From contig CAYHBQ010000005.1 in assembly GCA_964354995.1 (NCBI GenBank), forward strand, positions 1 through 31,871: a DNA stretch of 31,871 nucleotides. Direction: 5' to 3'. Below are positions 28,945 through 31,871 of this stretch, piece after piece (the stretch's first letter is position 1; each line of letters begins with the position of its first letter). Source of the DNA: JBBSZK01 sp964354995. Its GTDB lineage: Archaea > Nanobdellota > Nanobdellia > Pacearchaeales > GW2011-AR1. A program made the translations under genes and the position numbers. The notes beneath the pieces were generated by a model. That model was not told the DNA's origin. It made no database searches and saw nothing but the letters and a program-made list of their open reading frames with translations.

Positions 28945-29841
28945 TTACTTAGTAGAAAGGAGATGATCGATGATTTCAGTCATCTTTTTCATAAACGATT
29001 CGGCACGTTCTTGCCAAACATCGATGTCTGCGCCTTTAAGGGTCGTGACGTGACCATGAATAATCGCCTTGTGTAACGCAAAGCAGTCCCGAAACCAGTA
29101 CACGAACTCGCCTTTCATAAGTCCTTTATCAACAAAAGTTTCTTTGAGCATCATCGTCATATGTTCGGGTGACGGAGGCAATTGACCTGCCGTGATAAGC
29201 GCCGCTTGTGCTGAGTCCACCATCGTCCAATAGACTCCTTCTATCGCCCCTAACTCTGAAGCGCGACTTCGTGACAGGTGCATGGGCGCACGCTGTAACG
29301 CATTGTATACCGATTCGGGCGTTGAATGTATCTTGCCCTGTTGCAATAATGCTTTAATCGGTTTGAAGAATCCTGCAACGTCAATCAGCGGTTCTCCATA
29401 TCGCAAGATGTTAAGTACCACGGGGTCTCCGTTAATGAGGTCTTGCCACCAGGTCGTTAACTTGATAGTATTAACGTGTAATTCGTGGGCATACTTGTTG
29501 TTCGCGACGAGTTTACCTAACTCTTCTCGGTACCATGCGATAAGTTCGAGGTCCCAGTTGACCGAAGCGTCATCAACGATAATCACAATGTCTATGTCTG
29601 ACGAGGGTGTTGCGGTACGTTTTGCCTGTGAACCAAAGAGCACGGTTGCCTTAATGAGTGAAGTAAACTTTTTGTGCACCTGTGATGCAAATTTTACTGC
29701 AATTTCTCGCTCGTCGCGTACTTCGAGTCGGGAAGGAGACGTGGGGAATTCCTTTTTTACCTTCATAGATTGAGTGGGGGGTGTTTGTTTAGATGCATCG
29801 TGATGTACATGAGGCGTTGGTTTTCGAGGAGGGAGAGGCAT
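28945..29841 (-). CDS. Nucleotidyltransferase-domain protein (paralogue of 18015-19805), possibly the 3' part of a split gene
   Basis: 298 residues from ATG 29841. The NTase core has VLFGSQAKRTATPSSDIDIV (GS at 70-71, DxD at 82-84). A helical domain follows with TTWWQDLINGDPVVLNILRYG, GKIHSTPESV, YWTMVDSAQAALITAGQLPP and HGHVTTLKGADID. This matches the order of segments in the larger paralogue at 18015. RDCFALH (R-x5-H) resembles the HEPN RNase motif, but this may be chance. The frame is the same as that of the His-rich ORF at 29917-30303, separated by only one TAA and 25 open codons, so it may be the downstream half of one protein. ATG 29763 is an alternative start. Confidence 0.75.
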   Translation of the reverse strand: MPLPPRKPTPHVHHDASKQTPPTQSMKVKKEFPTSPSRLEVRDEREIAVKFASQVHKKFTSLIKATVLFGSQAKRTATPSSDIDIVIIVDDASVNWDLELIAWYREELGKLVANNKYAHELHVNTIKLTTWWQDLINGDPVVLNILRYGEPLIDVAGFFKPIKALLQQGKIHSTPESVYNALQRAPMHLSRSRASELGAIEGVYWTMVDSAQAALITAGQLPPSPEHMTMMLKETFVDKGLMKGEFVYWFRDCFALHKAIIHGHVTTLKGADIDVWQERAESFMKKMTEIIDHLLSTK

Positions 29842-29916
29842 AGGGGGAAGTTCTGATTCGGGAGGTTCATGAGTGGCGACGTGGAGTGTGGGTTGTGTAA
29901 CATCGTGATGAATGTG

Positions 29917-30303
29917 TTAGTCGTGTTCTTGGAGTTGTTGTTTGTGATGTTCATGGTGGGGGGTGTGATGCTTGTGAGGGAGTGAGGACTCGTGGTGGTT
30001 CTGAGCGGGCGCATGTGCATGGGCGTGTTGATGGTGTGTGGGTTGTGTAACATGGTGGTGAACGGGAATGGATGAGGCAGGTGTAACATGGTGTGAGGGG
30101 TGGTGCTTGTGAGGGAGTGAGGACTCGTGGCGTTGTTGGAGTTGTTGTTTGTGATGTTCATGGTGGGGGGTGTGATGCTTGTGAGTCGATGTGTGCTGAT
30201 GATGAGCGTGGTGAGAGGAAGATGTGCGGTCAACGTTTCGTATGAATGCATCAACTTTAGCACTCAGTTTCTTTACATCTCTACGCGCTCTTTTTTCTGC
30301 CAT
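29917..30303 (-). CDS. His-rich N-terminal half of an interrupted NTase protein
   Basis: 128 residues: a basic start (MAEKRARRDVKKLSAKVDAF) followed by about 95 residues extremely rich in His, with Gln, Pro and Ser (for example HHTPHHEHHKQQLQ, twice). The TAA at 29919-29917 is in the same frame as the NTase ORF. The codons after the TAA continue the same kind of repeat (HIHHDVTQPTLHVATHE, compare HHHVTQPTHHQHAHA before it). The intact protein would be about 452 aa with a histidine-rich N-terminal tail. Alternatively this is a separate small metal-binding protein. See the finding on the stop codon. Confidence 0.55.
   Translation of the reverse strand: MAEKRARRDVKKLSAKVDAFIRNVDRTSSSHHAHHQHTSTHKHHTPHHEHHKQQLQQRHESSLPHKHHPSHHVTPASSIPVHHHVTQPTHHQHAHAHAPAQNHHESSLPHKHHTPHHEHHKQQLQEHD
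29931..29978 (-). repeat. 48-bp exact repeat in the His-rich region, copy 1
   Basis: Identical to 30138-30185, offset 207 bp (69 codons), and encodes HKHHTPHHEHHKQQLQ. Part of a nested repeat array that also includes a 26-bp block shared by 29970-29995 and 30105-30130. Confidence 0.8.
30138..30185 (-). repeat. 48-bp exact repeat in the His-rich region, copy 2
   Basis: Second copy of the block at 29931-29978, in the same reading frame. Confidence 0.8.
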
Positions 30304-30361
30304 GCCTCTTTTTACTACTCCGTATAGGGTATGTTGTTTTTAAATCCTCTCTTGGTTATGT

Positions 30362-30410
30362 CAAGGAACGTGACAGAAAACCGTGCCCTTTAAGGCAGGG
30401 TAGTTCCTTG
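30362..30410. repeat. Two-tier palindrome A (IS200/IS605-end-like)
   Basis: Outer arms CAAGGAAC (30362-30369) and GTTCCTTG (30403-30410) enclose an inner hairpin TGCC-CTTTAA-GGCA (30384-30397). Small hairpins with a TTTAA apex plus flanking arms resemble subterminal hairpins of IS200/IS605 elements. No transposase gene is nearby, so it may be a non-autonomous remnant or an unrelated RNA structure. Confidence 0.55.
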
Positions 30411-30416
30411 AGCATC

Positions 30417-30469
30417 AAAAGTCGCGGTGTGATTCCTCGGCTTTAAGCCGAGATTTTCTTGCGACTTTT
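30417..30469. repeat. Two-tier palindrome B (IS200/IS605-end-like)
   Basis: Outer arms AAAAGTCGC (30417-30425) and GCGACTTTT (30461-30469) enclose the inner hairpin CTCGGC-TTTAA-GCCGAG (30436-30452). It lies 6 nt after palindrome A, has the same two-tier plan, and abuts the stop of the gene at 30470. It may also act as a terminator on the plus strand (T-run after the arm). Confidence 0.6.
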
Positions 30470-31871
30470 TTATTCGTTTGGCGTCCCTGAAAGACGACTT
30501 CTTCCTGCCATTTGTCCGCCTAATTCGGGCGGGAGTGAGGAAAATCCGGCACCATACGTTGAAAAATGTACGTCGGGAAGCATTTTTCCGTATCCGCTAA
30601 AGTAGCCCATACCTGCTCCTCTCGTACGATTCCAATAGGGAGCCATCTTCATTCCGTAAATAGGTGAGCCGAAGGCTTCGAGTGTCTCAGCGAACGGCGT
30701 GACGTTGTTGAAGTTTCTGAACCAGCCTCCTGTTTCAATGACTTGCTTAACTTTTGAGAAATATTCTTTACCGAGTTTTTTTTCAATTGCGGCGAGCTCT
30801 TCCTTTATAGGAACGTTGCCCATGCCCATCGGGAGTTCGGTGTGTTCAAGACCAAAATTGTCTGAAAGGTGAATGTGTTTTATGTAGGGGGCGACTTGCT
30901 CGGTTTGTTTAACGAGGTCTTTGTTATCAAATCCATACTTGCGCAACATGTTGATGTGCCCGACGTCCCATGTTACTCCAATCAACTTGTTGGCTTCTTT
31001 CTCCGCTTCTTTTGCCGACATGCCAAGACCTCCTTCGCTCTCGGGTTTCGCGGCTTGCTCGACGAATTTTTCACGTGATTTTTTAACTAGTTTTTCAAGT
31101 TCGTCCGACTTTGAGAGCCCCATGCCTACCGGAGGATTTTCTATACTCACCACGGGGGCCGAGTCTTCGAATTTTTTGTATCCCTGAAAAGCGACGTTCG
31201 CAAAGGTAGTAGACGCTTTGTCAAGCGCGAATTCTTCGAGCGGACGATAGACCTTGGGGGGATTTTTTTCACCAATAGACTGTAGCATGCGAATGCCGCG
31301 ACTTATTTCATCTACAAACTCTTCTAATTTTTCATATTCTTTGTCATAGTCTTTCGTTTTGGGCGCGATTTTTTCTCTGAACGATACAAGCTGGTTTTCT
31401 ACCTCTTTGTTTCCATCTCGTTTTGCGACCGCCATCGCTTGATTGAACGCATCTTGAAGCCCCAAGTACGCATCTTCTGCGTTTGCACGCGCGTATGTGA
31501 GCTGGGTAACGAGAGCCTTGACATTGTCTTTTGCAGGACCCATGTCTTCAAGGTATTTATCGTACTTTTCGGGTTCTTTTATAGAAAAATTGTAGGTGTG
31601 GAGTGCTTGTTGCAACTCGTCCTGTTCTCCTGATTGTTTCATTTTTTCTGCTTGCATGTTGATGTTGCGCATTACACCGTACGCACGTTCAGCTTCAATG
31701 CTTACGTTGTTAAGGCTGCTTGACCAGCGACGCTGATTGAGCATTTTGATATCTTCTTCGGGATCGTACAGTTCTTCGCCCTTGAAGTAGTTAACGCCCG
31801 TGCGAGGTAAGTTTCCAAACTGACCGGTGCTCTCGTCAATAACTGCTATTTTTTCGGTTACCGTATTTCCT
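30470..31871 (-). CDS. TIM-barrel protein of the xylose isomerase/AP endonuclease-2 type, partial at N-terminus
   Basis: The frame is open from the window's right edge to stop 30470, giving 466 residues without the N-terminus. The in-frame codons upstream of ATG 31744 (TEKIAVIDESTGQFGNLPRT...) show that ATG 31744 is not the true start. Motifs of the AP_endonuc_2/xylose isomerase-like barrel: IGVTWDVGHINMLRKYGF and YIKHIHLSDNFGLEHTELPM, carrying the Asp/His metal ligands, then GNVPIKEELAAIEKKLG. A long helical insertion with coiled-coil character (about the first 200 residues, KDYDKEYEKLEEFVDEISRG) precedes them. Sugar isomerase/epimerase activity is a family guess; the insertion makes the role uncertain. 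It is the only gene at this edge, and palindrome B abuts its end. Confidence 0.8.
   Translation of the reverse strand, partial: GNTVTEKIAVIDESTGQFGNLPRTGVNYFKGEELYDPEEDIKMLNQRRWSSSLNNVSIEAERAYGVMRNINMQAEKMKQSGEQDELQQALHTYNFSIKEPEKYDKYLEDMGPAKDNVKALVTQLTYARANAEDAYLGLQDAFNQAMAVAKRDGNKEVENQLVSFREKIAPKTKDYDKEYEKLEEFVDEISRGIRMLQSIGEKNPPKVYRPLEEFALDKASTTFANVAFQGYKKFEDSAPVVSIENPPVGMGLSKSDELEKLVKKSREKFVEQAAKPESEGGLGMSAKEAEKEANKLIGVTWDVGHINMLRKYGFDNKDLVKQTEQVAPYIKHIHLSDNFGLEHTELPMGMGNVPIKEELAAIEKKLGKEYFSKVKQVIETGGWFRNFNNVTPFAETLEAFGSPIYGMKMAPYWNRTRGAGMGYFSGYGKMLPDVHFSTYGAGFSSLPPELGGQMAGRSRLSGTPNE

Noticed and set aside
29763..30263. Minus-strand Thr/His/Asn-rich frame of 166 codons
   Set aside because: It is a shifted reading of the His-rich repeat DNA. 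The His-rich frame has the basic start and joins the NTase frame, so this one is a shadow.
30362..30469. H/ACA guide RNA
   Set aside because: The stems have unpaired pockets, but there is no ACA box at the expected distance and no clear kink-turn, so I keep it only as a structural repeat.
1..31871. CRISPR array, rRNA genes or intact transposases
   Set aside because: I saw no regularly spaced short repeats, no rRNA-like sequence and no transposase ORF; the repeats present lie inside coding genes or promoters.

Overview
This window looks like archaeal chromosomal DNA, most probably from a DPANN lineage close to Woesearchaeota/Pacearchaeota. The clade is inferred from gene content and family resemblance, not from a tree. 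Archaeal markers include a group II chaperonin (thermosome) subunit, ribosomal proteins eL33 (L35Ae) and uL16 (archaeal L10e), a CBS-pair/zinc-ribbon protein, a tRNA-Tyr gene with an intron at the canonical 37/38 site, and strong TTTAAA/TTTATA boxes. Those boxes are centred about 25-27 nt upstream of many start codons, so most transcripts appear leaderless. I used that spacing to choose starts. DPANN-like traits are many small orphan genes, one-TM or S-layer-like surface proteins, and Cys-rich 'ETDVDCGG' repeats.

Layout. 1-5340: a partial gene running off the left edge, small membrane proteins, a DUF3419/methyltransferase-like enzyme, intron-bearing tRNA-Tyr, an orphan helical protein, a surface-anchored protein behind a duplicated promoter block, and a DPANN-type orphan. 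5399-10144: a CBS/Zn-ribbon protein divergent from the thermosome, a large Cys-rich membrane-anchored surface protein, and a 65-aa acidic protein whose promoter shares 19 nt with that of the ribosomal operon. 10294-15473: a kinase-like protein with an altered catalytic loop, a GNAT acetyltransferase, tRNA-Gly, two neighbouring orphans with the same C-terminal tail, tRNA-Val(TAC) read straight into a DUF5680/HAD gene pair, small orphans, tRNA-Val(CAC), and a short operon of DUF457 membrane hydrolase, GtrA and a 48-aa zinc ribbon. 16447-19805: PHP-like protein, VIT1/CCC1-like transporter, and a large nucleotidyltransferase (NTase) protein. 19868-21127: an eL33 / unknown / uL16 operon. 21159-27915: a membrane protein with a HicA-like tail, an ABC exporter, an unknown 352-aa protein, and phosphoenolpyruvate synthase. 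28063-31871: a helical orphan, a second NTase paralogue whose His-rich N-terminal half is cut off by one in-frame TAA, a pair of IS200/IS605-like nested palindromes, and a TIM-barrel protein running off the right edge.

Recognisable metabolism is limited to PEP synthase (gluconeogenic/glycolytic interconversion of pyruvate and PEP), a TIM-barrel sugar isomerase-like enzyme, and an ABC exporter. Much of the rest is envelope, translation/folding, or unassigned. There is no CRISPR array, rRNA gene, intact transposase or complete defence locus. No intergenic stretch exceeds about 170 bases. The features most worth follow-up are the NTase paralogue pair and its stop-interrupted copy, the 19-nt promoter shared by the ribosomal operon and the acidic protein, the tRNA-to-mRNA read-through units, the nested palindromes near 30.4 kb, and the unrecognised gene inside the ribosomal operon.
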